This document shows positions 19,014 through 27,597 of a stretch of DNA of 64,000 bases, in pieces. Within the stretch, counting starts at the first letter, position 1; every line of letters begins with the position of its first letter. Position numbers and translations under genes: made by a program. The notes below the pieces were generated by a model. The model was not told where the DNA came from. It was given only the letters and a program-made list of their open reading frames with translations, and did not search any database. Source of the DNA: a bacterium (lineage in GTDB: Bacteria; Bacteroidota; Ignavibacteria; Kapaibacteriales; UBA2268); NCBI GenBank assembly GCA_024711295.1, contig JANJTB010000016.1, positions 47,777-111,776 on the forward strand, written 5' to 3'.

Positions 19014-19332
19014 AATGATTCCTATGGCTTTGCTTAATATGAAAATACAAAAGTAAGTAAAATACTCAAGATATTATCAAAATTAGAATGAATTAAATTA
19101 ATTTTACATTAATACAAATTTTCAAAATTTTTAAATTTAATGAAATAATTTGCTTTTTTGTAAATAATTCCATTATTTTGTAAAATTAAGAATATTAATC
19201 TAAAAAAAGACTATAATTAAATGAAGGTATATAATTTTGTTGTTTCTGGTTTGATGTGATATTTTAGTAAATTTGTATATCTTCATTTAGTGTTTAAGTC
19301 AATGAACTTTACTATAAATAAGTAGTGAGGAT
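19014..19332. promoter_or_regulatory. Intergenic region with a possible Bacteroidota-type -7 box
   Basis: The gap lies between divergent genes. TAAATTTG at 19268-19275 matches the Bacteroidota -7 consensus TAnnTTTG, about 58 nt before the T9SS array start, but no TTTG sits at the ideal upstream spacing (the nearest is about 14 nt away). No coding potential seen. Confidence 0.35.
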
Positions 19333-22050
19333 ATGGTGGATATGAATAAGTTTTTAATAATTTTACTTTTATCGGTATATATTACTAAGGCTGAAAACTG
19401 TCAATATTTAGGACAGGAGTTAATCCCCAATGGCTCATTTGATAAAGGTTTTTCAGGATTTTATACTGAGTACGTTTTTTTGAATTCTCCACCGATGTCA
19501 AATACAGGTTCATGTGCTGTAACAGGAGATCCTGCTTCATACTTCAATGGATGGATGACATTTCCGGATAAATCTCCTTCTAACAACAATTTAATGTTTT
19601 TAGCGGATGCATCTATTAATCCAAAATTGGTTCTTATTGGAACAAACGTTGATGTTGCAAGGAACATATATTATAAGTTTTCACTTTGGGTTGCAAGAGT
19701 TAATAACTCAGGACCTCCAAATATCAAGGTGGTAATCAATGACATTGATCAAATATCAAAAAAAATAACAGTGCTTAGGGGTGAATGGGTTAATATTGAA
19801 TTTGAATGGAATAGCGGGAATGTTGATAAAGCAAATATCGAAATATTTAATACCGACCCAACCCAGTACGGGAATGATTTTGTTATTGATGAAATTTCAT
19901 TTAAACCATGTGTGATAACTGATTTGAGTCCTCCACAGATATCCGGCATTGAAGATTGTTACATCATAAATGGAAAAATAATTGATTCATCTTCTACAAA
20001 TACTGGCATAAAGTCTTATGAATCACCAGAAAAGTCAAAGGTGAATTGTACAGTTAGCTTTGGAGAACTAACGAAAAATGCAAGAAGTATAAATTTTATT
20101 TCAAAACTGGACAATTATAGAATTGATGGTAGTTTTGTAATTGAAGCAATTGATTCAAATAATCAATTAAATTCAAGAAAATTTGATATAAAGGGATTTA
20201 CTGTAGGAGTAGATGGTGGAAATATTAATGATTATTATAATTTTAATGAAATAGTTCAACCTGATGTTACTAAATGTTTTAAAATATTGTTACGAAACTA
20301 TGGGAAATTTGTACAGTCGGTTAAGTCAATTACACTAAAAAATCCATCTGTATTTTTTTCAACTACTACATTCCCAATAACAATTAACCCGGGTGGCGTT
20401 GTATCCGTTGAAATTTGCTTTAAATCAAAAGATACAAAAATTTTCGTTGATTCTTTGTTCTTAGTTAGTGATTGTGATGATTTATTAAATATAGCAAATT
20501 TTAAAATTAGTACTATACAAGACAAATATCCGCAAATATCGGCTTCAGAGGATTGCTATAAAATAAATGGTAACATTTATGATTCAACAGTGACAGATTC
20601 AGGTATTAAGACTTATGAATCCCCTGACAAATATAAGGTGAATTGCAAGGTTGTTTTTGGTGAACTAAGTGAAAATAAAAAAAGTATAAGTTTTGAATCC
20701 CAACTTGAAAATATTTTTAAAGATGGAAGCTTCGTTGTAACTGGTTCAGACTATAATGACCAAGTTACAACAGAAGATTTTGAAATAAAAGGATTTACTG
20801 TAGGTGTTAAAATTGAAGATTCACCTTCGGATATTATCAAAGTATTTGATACAGTATTAATAGACCGGAGTTTTTGCTATAAGGTCAAACTGTTTAATTA
20901 CGGAAAGTTTAATCAGAATGTCAATAAAATCTTTTTAAAAAATTCAGATAATTTTCAATTAGTCAATAAAGCACCTTTTATAATTTTTCCAGGCCAAACC
21001 GAAGAAATTGATATATGTTTCAGGGGTGCTGTTGAAAGTGGATATTATGATTCTCTAATTATCGAAAATGAATGCAACACAACTAAAATTGTTGCAGATT
21101 TCAATTTAGTAGTTTTGCCAGATAAATTCCCTCCAAGATACATTACAAATACTGACACATGCGCTAAAGAAGCAGTAATATATGTCAATGATTCGTTGAA
21201 TTGGGATTCAGGAATTAAAGATATAACTGTATTAGAAAGCCATAACTGCGATATTAATGTCAACCTTTTATCCAACAAGTTTGCAATTGTTAGTATTAAA
21301 TATATTGATTTCGATAAAGATTTATTTTACAAAATACTAATTACCGATTCAAGTGGGAATCAAACACAGCTCACTGATACAATCGAAACCCATGAACTGA
21401 AAATTTTAGGTATTGATTCAGGTAATTCAGGTTTTAAAAATTTTGGGGATATTATGTTTCGTAATATTGCCAGAGATTCAGTCATGGTTTATAATTTAAG
21501 TAGTAAGTCAATTGTCATTGACAACTTATACCTTAAGCAAAATGTTAATTTTTCTATACCGCCTTCACAATTCCCTTTTAGAATTTTACCTTATGATAGT
21601 GTCAATATAATTATTTGCTTCTATCCGGACAAATTTCACCATCAATCATACGAAGATACATTGTTGATAGAGTCATATTGCATAAAGCATGAAGTTATAC
21701 TAAAAGCAGTTGGCAAAAGCATTGAAGATACCATAAATTCAAAATGTAGAATTGATTTAGTATTACATTCCTCTGAAAATAGTGATGATGATACAATAAT
21801 TGAAGAAGTATATCCCAATCCGTCAAATAACAATATTAATATTGTTTTTAATAACAGCACACATTCAAGAATTACAATTGAACTTTTCAATATTAATGGA
21901 ATACCCGAAGTGAATTTATTGAATACATACCTCAAAGCTGGTAAATATGAAGTGAATGTTCAATTAAATAATTATGATTCAGGTGTTTATTTTATCAAAC
22001 TAACGACAGATAAAAAATCTGATCTAAGATCAATCATGATAATAAAATAA
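19333..22050 (+). CDS. T9SS cargo with N-terminal binding-like domain and tandem repeats
   Basis: Signal peptide around residues 4-20; the ATG at 19342 is an equally plausible start (GAGG lies 11 nt upstream). Residues 21-196 form a galactose-binding/DUF642-like beta-sandwich (NGSFDKGFSGFYTEY, TGDPASYFNGWMTFPDKSP, NPTQYGNDFVIDEI-like ending), shared with the next gene. Two direct internal repeats of about 180 residues follow (starting DCYIINGKIIDSS and DCYKINGNIYDST), both closing with IKGFTVGV, and a third diverged copy. Each repeat includes a choice-of-anchor-D-like half. The C-terminus is a sorting domain (EVYPNPSNNNINIVF to SIMIIK). First gene of a plus-strand array of four. Confidence 0.85.
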   Translation: MVDMNKFLIILLLSVYITKAENCQYLGQELIPNGSFDKGFSGFYTEYVFLNSPPMSNTGSCAVTGDPASYFNGWMTFPDKSPSNNNLMFLADASINPKLVLIGTNVDVARNIYYKFSLWVARVNNSGPPNIKVVINDIDQISKKITVLRGEWVNIEFEWNSGNVDKANIEIFNTDPTQYGNDFVIDEISFKPCVITDLSPPQISGIEDCYIINGKIIDSSSTNTGIKSYESPEKSKVNCTVSFGELTKNARSINFISKLDNYRIDGSFVIEAIDSNNQLNSRKFDIKGFTVGVDGGNINDYYNFNEIVQPDVTKCFKILLRNYGKFVQSVKSITLKNPSVFFSTTTFPITINPGGVVSVEICFKSKDTKIFVDSLFLVSDCDDLLNIANFKISTIQDKYPQISASEDCYKINGNIYDSTVTDSGIKTYESPDKYKVNCKVVFGELSENKKSISFESQLENIFKDGSFVVTGSDYNDQVTTEDFEIKGFTVGVKIEDSPSDIIKVFDTVLIDRSFCYKVKLFNYGKFNQNVNKIFLKNSDNFQLVNKAPFIIFPGQTEEIDICFRGAVESGYYDSLIIENECNTTKIVADFNLVVLPDKFPPRYITNTDTCAKEAVIYVNDSLNWDSGIKDITVLESHNCDINVNLLSNKFAIVSIKYIDFDKDLFYKILITDSSGNQTQLTDTIETHELKILGIDSGNSGFKNFGDIMFRNIARDSVMVYNLSSKSIVIDNLYLKQNVNFSIPPSQFPFRILPYDSVNIIICFYPDKFHHQSYEDTLLIESYCIKHEVILKAVGKSIEDTINSKCRIDLVLHSSENSDDDTIIEEVYPNPSNNNINIVFNNSTHSRITIELFNINGIPEVNLLNTYLKAGKYEVNVQLNNYDSGVYFIKLTTDKKSDLRSIMIIK

Positions 22051-22069
22051 AAAAATACAGGATTTAATT

Positions 22070-23872
22070 ATGAAAAAAATAATTGTTTTTATTTTGCTTA
22101 TAGTTAGCAAAACTTTTAGTAATAATTGTTACAAGCTTGGAGATGAGTTGATTATCAACGGTTCATTTGATAATGATTTTGTAGGATTTTATAGTGAGTA
22201 TGATTTTTTGAAAGATCCACCAATGTATTACACGGGTACTTATTCAATTACTGGTGATCCCGCATCTTATTTTAATGGTTGGATGACATTCCCTGATAAA
22301 TCTCCTTCGGATAATAACAAAATGTTTTTAACTGATGCATCAATAAACACTAATTTAATTTTAATTGGCACTAAGGCAAACGTAATTAAGAATAGAAATT
22401 ATCAATTTTCATTATGGGTTGCAAGAGTAAATAATGCTGGTCCCCCTGTGATTAGTGTATGGATTAATAACAAGGAACAAATTACAAGAGAAATTTACGA
22501 AAATGGTGGTGTTTGGGTAAATCTTACTTTCAAGTGGAATAGCGGCAATGATGACATAGCTGATATAAAGATATTTAATACGAATCCTACTCAATATGGT
22601 AATGATTATGTAATTGATGAGATTTCATTAAAGCAATGTTTCAATATCAAACCAAGATTAACTAATAGTGCATTCAGCCCTGTTTGTATTGGTGATGATA
22701 TAGTGCTTATTTCTGACTCAATACCCGGCGCCCTCTATTATTGGTCCGGTCCCGATGGATTTTATTCCAATAATAGAAATGTTATTATCAAGAATGCTCA
22801 GGTTCACCATTCGGGTAAATATTCTCTTTATGTTGTGCTTGATGGTGTTAATTCTGATACTCTTGAGGTTGATGTGTTGGTTAATCAGTATGTTGTGACC
22901 CCTATGGATAACGACCTTGGATTTCGCGGGAGCACAGAGCGAGTTGAGAATTTTATAAAGCTAACAAACTCTAGAGATTTCGATTACGGGGCATTATGGC
23001 TGAGAGAGAAATTCTCATTTACAAATGACTTCGAAACCACATTCGAGTTCAGTGTTTCGAAGGGTAGCAACGGAACAATGAATGAGAAATCAATTCCCGG
23101 TGCTGATGGTATTGCATTTGTTATCCAAAATCGGGATAATCCGGTACTTGGGCAAAAAGGTGGCGACATCGGTTATACAGGTTTTGCCAATAGTTTGGCT
23201 GTAGAAATTGACTTGTATCAAAATGAATACGACCCTAATGGCAATCATATAGCTGTCCAGTCAAGAGGTTATGAGACTAATACCCCAAATCATAAAATAA
23301 TGAATTCACTTTTGGGCTTGAACGATAAAATTCCAATAATTTATCAGGATTCAATCTACTACGTAAAAATCCGGTACGAGTGGAAAAATAAGAGACTTCA
23401 AGTATTTATCAATAACTCACCCAAGCTCGATACTCCGGAACTTGAGGTTTATGGTCTGGATTTAGTTGATTTATTAAATCTCGAAGAAGGTAAATACGGT
23501 TATATTGGATTTACATCTGCAACCGGTGCTGCTTATCAGGAACACTATATTTATAATTGGATTGTACCTTGCAAAAACAATCTGGTTTCGGTTGATGACA
23601 ACATGGAGCATTCATTTAGTATTAGTGTCAACCCTAATCCTGCGATCGAAACCTTGAATATAAAACTGAATTTGGCATATCCGACAATCTTAAACTTAGT
23701 TCTTTGCGATGTAAACGGTAAAATCGTTAAGAACATTTATGATGGATATTATAATGCTGATTTAAATACTGAAATAGCATCAGACATTAGTAATCTGAGT
23801 AGCGGGGTGTATTTCATCAGGTTCCAAAGTGCAGGCTTTACAGATTATCAGAAAGTAATAATCATAAAATAA
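22070..23872 (+). CDS. T9SS cargo with L-type-lectin-like domain
   Basis: Four modules in 600 residues: a signal peptide; a domain (~20-195) closely matching the N-terminus of the upstream gene (GDPASYFNGWMTFPDKSPS is shared); an Ig-like domain (~205-285, YYWSGPDGFYSNNRN, HHSGKYSLYV); and an L-type (legume-like) lectin fold at ~290-508 (ADGIAFVIQNRD, LAVEIDLYQNEYDPNGNHIA, YGYIGFTSATGAAYQEHYI). The lectin part retains the Asp of ADG and the EIDLYQN strand that in legume-type lectins support metal and sugar binding. A sorting domain closes the protein (SVNPNPAIETLNIKL to KVIIIK). It probably binds carbohydrate at the surface. The gap to the upstream gene is 19 nt. Confidence 0.87.
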   Translation: MKKIIVFILLIVSKTFSNNCYKLGDELIINGSFDNDFVGFYSEYDFLKDPPMYYTGTYSITGDPASYFNGWMTFPDKSPSDNNKMFLTDASINTNLILIGTKANVIKNRNYQFSLWVARVNNAGPPVISVWINNKEQITREIYENGGVWVNLTFKWNSGNDDIADIKIFNTNPTQYGNDYVIDEISLKQCFNIKPRLTNSAFSPVCIGDDIVLISDSIPGALYYWSGPDGFYSNNRNVIIKNAQVHHSGKYSLYVVLDGVNSDTLEVDVLVNQYVVTPMDNDLGFRGSTERVENFIKLTNSRDFDYGALWLREKFSFTNDFETTFEFSVSKGSNGTMNEKSIPGADGIAFVIQNRDNPVLGQKGGDIGYTGFANSLAVEIDLYQNEYDPNGNHIAVQSRGYETNTPNHKIMNSLLGLNDKIPIIYQDSIYYVKIRYEWKNKRLQVFINNSPKLDTPELEVYGLDLVDLLNLEEGKYGYIGFTSATGAAYQEHYIYNWIVPCKNNLVSVDDNMEHSFSISVNPNPAIETLNIKLNLAYPTILNLVLCDVNGKIVKNIYDGYYNADLNTEIASDISNLSSGVYFIRFQSAGFTDYQKVIIIK

Positions 23873-23882
23873 AGACAATACT

Positions 23883-25301
23883 ATGAAAATCTTTAAGTAC
23901 ATAATTGTCATATTGGTAATAAATTATTCAATTGCTTTATCGCAAAAGCAGTCTGATAATTCTGACTCAGTATGGTCAATTGTAATACCTCAGGGTAAGG
24001 CTTATAATATTGATATGAAGCAGTCAATTGTTAATAAGTACAAAGATTCCGTTATTAAAGAACTAATCTCCAATATCGGCTCGTATGATTTGATTATTGA
24101 TACAATTTATTTCGACGGAAAAGATGCGAAGTCATTTAGTATTATATCCGGACTTGTAAAATTTAATGTTAAGCCTGGAAATTCCAGAGATATTGAAATC
24201 AGATTTTCTCCTTCAAAAGTAGGAATTCATTATGCAAAAATCAATTTTGTAACAAGAATTGGTAGTCTAACTTATGACATTATCGGAGAAGGAGTAGAGC
24301 CAAAACTTGAGGTAATGAGCAGACTTATAGATTTTGGTAAAGTTGTTTTAGGTGACCACAAGGATACAATTCAGGCTTTAACCATAAAATGTATTTCTCA
24401 CGAGCCTATTACAATTCTCAGTACAAAGCATAATTTACCTAATGATAAAGACTTTTCTACTTTGTCAGGTGGTGGAAATTTTACCTTAAATCCAGGTGAA
24501 ACTCACACTATGGATTTAAGGTATTTGCCTTCTTCATTAGGGAGAACCAGCGGTACACTCGAATTTCATTTTGCCGGGGTTGGAAGCCCAGCTATTGTAC
24601 AGCTTTTTGGACATAGTATCGGAACACAGATATATATGGAAGATGATTCAGCTTATGTAGGAGAAAATAAGCTATTAAAGTTGAAAATTAGCAATGATGG
24701 TAACTTATATTTAGGAAGTGAGGTTTCACATTACGAAGCTAAAATAAGTTATAATGCAACTTTATTAAGTGCCGTTGATAATAATTTATCAAAAAAATTA
24801 GAATCTACCAGTGAGATTATTAATATTAAAGGTCAATGGGATAAATCAAGTAATGTATTGGCCGAGTTTGAAGTCAAAGTTGGCTTAGGCAATTCAATAT
24901 TTACATCTTTAAACATTGATGAGTTCTATTGGACAGATTTTAATGGTGATAAACTTGACATTGAAAATGAAAAGAAGTCGGGACATTTCAAAATACTAGG
25001 GCTGTGTGATGAAGGTGGAATAAGATTGATAAATCCAAATACCTCTGTCAGCCTGTTAAATATAGCACCAAATCCAAGCGATGGCAACGTATGTATTACC
25101 CTAAGTTTAATTGAAAGTGGTTTTTCGACAATTAATGTATTAAATTCATTAGGTCAAGTAATTTATGAGAAGTCATTTACTGAATTTACAGGTATTGAAA
25201 ATATTTATTTGAGCTCTGAATTATTAGCGAGTGGTCATTATTTCATTATTTTAAAAACACCAACAATTACTAAAACCCAAAAGTTTATTATATATAAATA
25301 A
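23883..25301 (+). CDS. T9SS cargo with choice-of-anchor-D and cohesin-like domains
   Basis: After a signal peptide (1-20), two ASPM/choice-of-anchor-D-like sandwiches occupy ~40-140 and ~145-250 (IRFSPSKVGIHYAKI, LIDFGKVVLGDHKD, LRYLPSSLGRTSGTL). Residues ~255-370 look cohesin-like (LLKLKISNDG, AKISYNATLLSAVDNN, VLAEFEVKVGLGNSI). The sorting domain starts at IAPNPSDGNVCITL and ends KFIIYK. Separated from the lectin gene by 10 nt, hence the same operon. It may be a structural partner of the lectin protein; this is inferred from position only. Confidence 0.82.
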   Translation: MKIFKYIIVILVINYSIALSQKQSDNSDSVWSIVIPQGKAYNIDMKQSIVNKYKDSVIKELISNIGSYDLIIDTIYFDGKDAKSFSIISGLVKFNVKPGNSRDIEIRFSPSKVGIHYAKINFVTRIGSLTYDIIGEGVEPKLEVMSRLIDFGKVVLGDHKDTIQALTIKCISHEPITILSTKHNLPNDKDFSTLSGGGNFTLNPGETHTMDLRYLPSSLGRTSGTLEFHFAGVGSPAIVQLFGHSIGTQIYMEDDSAYVGENKLLKLKISNDGNLYLGSEVSHYEAKISYNATLLSAVDNNLSKKLESTSEIINIKGQWDKSSNVLAEFEVKVGLGNSIFTSLNIDEFYWTDFNGDKLDIENEKKSGHFKILGLCDEGGIRLINPNTSVSLLNIAPNPSDGNVCITLSLIESGFSTINVLNSLGQVIYEKSFTEFTGIENIYLSSELLASGHYFIILKTPTITKTQKFIIYK

Positions 25302-25332
25302 CAATTTATTCTAATATTTGAAAAGGCATGTA

Positions 25333-27483
25333 ATGTCAAAATTACTACTTTTTTGTTTTTTGATACCTTTTACTTTGTTTTCGCAAGTGGATGCCGGTAG
25401 ATATGGATTTGGTGCATACTTTGGCTATGGACAGAATTTTCATATTGCAGATTTTAAGAGAATTCCTGATTGCCCAAGCTGTTCTCCGGGATATAAAGAT
25501 GGGTTTGGTACAGGACTGAACCTTGGATTAGTAGTTGATTATCAGTTTGATAATTTTTTAATTTTTACAAGTAAGCTTCTATTTATGGACTTAAGTTCTG
25601 ATCTTGTGAGCAGGGAGCCTACATGGATAATATCGAACGGTGTAATTCAACAAGGTGAATTTGAACATATACTTAATTCAAAAATTAAAGTGTTTGGAAT
25701 TCAACCCGAACTTAATTTTAATTTAGTAAGTAACTTAAAACTAAATATTGGAATATTGTTTAGTGCATTGGTATCAAAAGAATATTCTCAAGTTGAAAAA
25801 ATATCTAAACCTTCCGACTTCGGTACTTTTGTAGATGAGTTTGGTATTGACACAAAGTCAAGAGAAAGGAATAAATTTTCCGGGTCGATGCAATTTGCCA
25901 ACAGTGTATTTATTGCTCCTATGCTTTCATTATCTTACAAAATGCCCTTAAATAAAAATAATACACTGTTTTTGGAACCGGAAGGTAGTTACTATATAGG
26001 TATAACGGATTTCGTTAACAGTGATTATGTAAATAAATGGTCTTCAAATATTTTGAGTTTTGGTATAAGCTTAAAATATAGTCCTGAGAATATTAAAGAC
26101 ACCATCTACAAGGAAATTGAGATCTGGAAAGTTGACACTGTTGAAGTTGAATCAAGTATTGTAAATGATTCAATGTATGTAAAAGGGAATGAAATTACGG
26201 CAATAAAATCGGAATCTACGGGAACCATCATACATACTACAAGAGAAATTTCAAGGGTTGATACTATATATTATAAAAAAGCAAGAGGATTATCAGCAGA
26301 TGTTAATGTATTTGGGCTTAGTAGAAATGGTGAAGAATACTCAGACCCCAAAATTAAAATTGAGGAGTTTAGATATAACCGCCACTATCCACTATTGAAT
26401 TATATTTTCTTTGATGAAAATTCTTCCGATATACCTCAGAGATATAAATTACTTCAACCAGATGAAATTGGACAATTCTATATTGATAGTCTCTATGATG
26501 AATCTACTTTAGGTATTTATCATCACATACTGAACATTCTTGGTAAGAGGCTTTCATTATATCCTCAAGCTAATATTACATTGATTGGTTGTAACTCTGG
26601 ATTAGGCAATGAAAAAAATAATTTAATTTTATCACAAAACAGAGCAGAACAAATTCGCAGATATTTGGTTAATGTTTGGAAGATTGATTCCATTAGAATA
26701 AAACTGCTTTCGAAGAATTTACCAGAAAAAGCTTCATTGCCATTAATCGAACAGGATAAAGCACAAGAGAACCAAAGAGTAGAGATTTTATCAGATGACA
26801 ATAGAATAACAGATGCCTTATTCATCGAAAATTTCTATAAAATTACAAATCCGCCCTCGTTAAGATTCAAGTTGATTTCTAAATCTGCTTCAGAGTTAAT
26901 CTCATGGAGTATGCAACTGAATCAAAAAGGTGTTGAAAATAGCTTCAAAGAATGGAGTGGTTTGGGGGTACATCCTGCTTATGTTGAATTGAAAACAGAT
27001 GATTATATTAATACATTGAATTACAAGGTAAGAACTTTTGATTATCAATTTTTTGTGAACTCCAAAATCAATGAAAAGTTCTCAACAGATATTAAGCATT
27101 TTCCACTTGAAATAGTTACAGTTGAAGATAAAAAGATTCAAAAAAGTGATGATTTTGTTTTTGAAAAATTCAGTTTGATTTTGTTTGAATTTGATAAATC
27201 TGATATCGAAAAGAATAATTTAAAAATAGTTAATTTAATTAAAAGCAAAATTGATGAAAATTCTATTGTAGAAATTAAAGGTTATACGGACAGAACTGGA
27301 GATAATTTCTATAATAAAATACTTTCCGAAAAAAGAGCAGAAAGTGTAAAAAAAAGTATTGGTTTATCAAATGCCATTAAAGAGGGGATAGGTGAGGAAG
27401 TACTTTTATATGATAACGATTTACCCGAAGGCAGATTCTACTGCCGAACAGTAGAAATAACAATCAAAACCAAAATCAAGTAA
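25333..27483 (+). CDS. Outer-membrane protein with two OmpA-like domains
   Basis: The frame opens with TTG at 25318, but AAAAGG six bases before the ATG at 25333 and the clean signal peptide MSKLLLFCFLIPFTLFSQ fix the start there (716 residues). Residues ~20-260 look like an outer-membrane beta-barrel with alternating strands. A first OmpA/MotB-like segment lies at ~370-500 (YIFFDENSSDIPQRY, LSQNRAEQIRRYLV), and a second at ~610-716 (LFEFDKSDIEKNN, VEIKGYTDRTGDNFYN, LSEKRAESVKKSIG). OmpA domains bind peptidoglycan non-covalently. Last gene of the array, so it may anchor or secrete the three upstream proteins; that link is inference. Confidence 0.85.
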   Translation: MSKLLLFCFLIPFTLFSQVDAGRYGFGAYFGYGQNFHIADFKRIPDCPSCSPGYKDGFGTGLNLGLVVDYQFDNFLIFTSKLLFMDLSSDLVSREPTWIISNGVIQQGEFEHILNSKIKVFGIQPELNFNLVSNLKLNIGILFSALVSKEYSQVEKISKPSDFGTFVDEFGIDTKSRERNKFSGSMQFANSVFIAPMLSLSYKMPLNKNNTLFLEPEGSYYIGITDFVNSDYVNKWSSNILSFGISLKYSPENIKDTIYKEIEIWKVDTVEVESSIVNDSMYVKGNEITAIKSESTGTIIHTTREISRVDTIYYKKARGLSADVNVFGLSRNGEEYSDPKIKIEEFRYNRHYPLLNYIFFDENSSDIPQRYKLLQPDEIGQFYIDSLYDESTLGIYHHILNILGKRLSLYPQANITLIGCNSGLGNEKNNLILSQNRAEQIRRYLVNVWKIDSIRIKLLSKNLPEKASLPLIEQDKAQENQRVEILSDDNRITDALFIENFYKITNPPSLRFKLISKSASELISWSMQLNQKGVENSFKEWSGLGVHPAYVELKTDDYINTLNYKVRTFDYQFFVNSKINEKFSTDIKHFPLEIVTVEDKKIQKSDDFVFEKFSLILFEFDKSDIEKNNLKIVNLIKSKIDENSIVEIKGYTDRTGDNFYNKILSEKRAESVKKSIGLSNAIKEGIGEEVLLYDNDLPEGRFYCRTVEITIKTKIK

Positions 27484-27535
27484 TTTGTAAAATTCATTTT
27501 TTACAAGAAGCTTATCTCCTTTCTTTCATTTAACA

Positions 27536-27571
27536 AAAATGGGCTCACATATTTCAGTGTAAGCCCATTTT
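27536..27571. terminator. Bidirectional terminator between the OmpA and Fn3-repeat genes
   Basis: AAAATGGGCT (27536-27545) pairs perfectly with AGCCCATTTT (27562-27571). On the minus strand it is followed by a good T-rich tail; on the plus strand the T run is short. Confidence 0.85.
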
Positions 27572-27597
27572 CATGTTTTGTTTCATCATATCAGAAG

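Noticed and set aside
25318..25332. TTG start for the OmpA gene
   Set aside because: AAAAGG would lie inside the coding region, whereas it is correctly spaced for the ATG at 25333, which starts a clean signal peptide.
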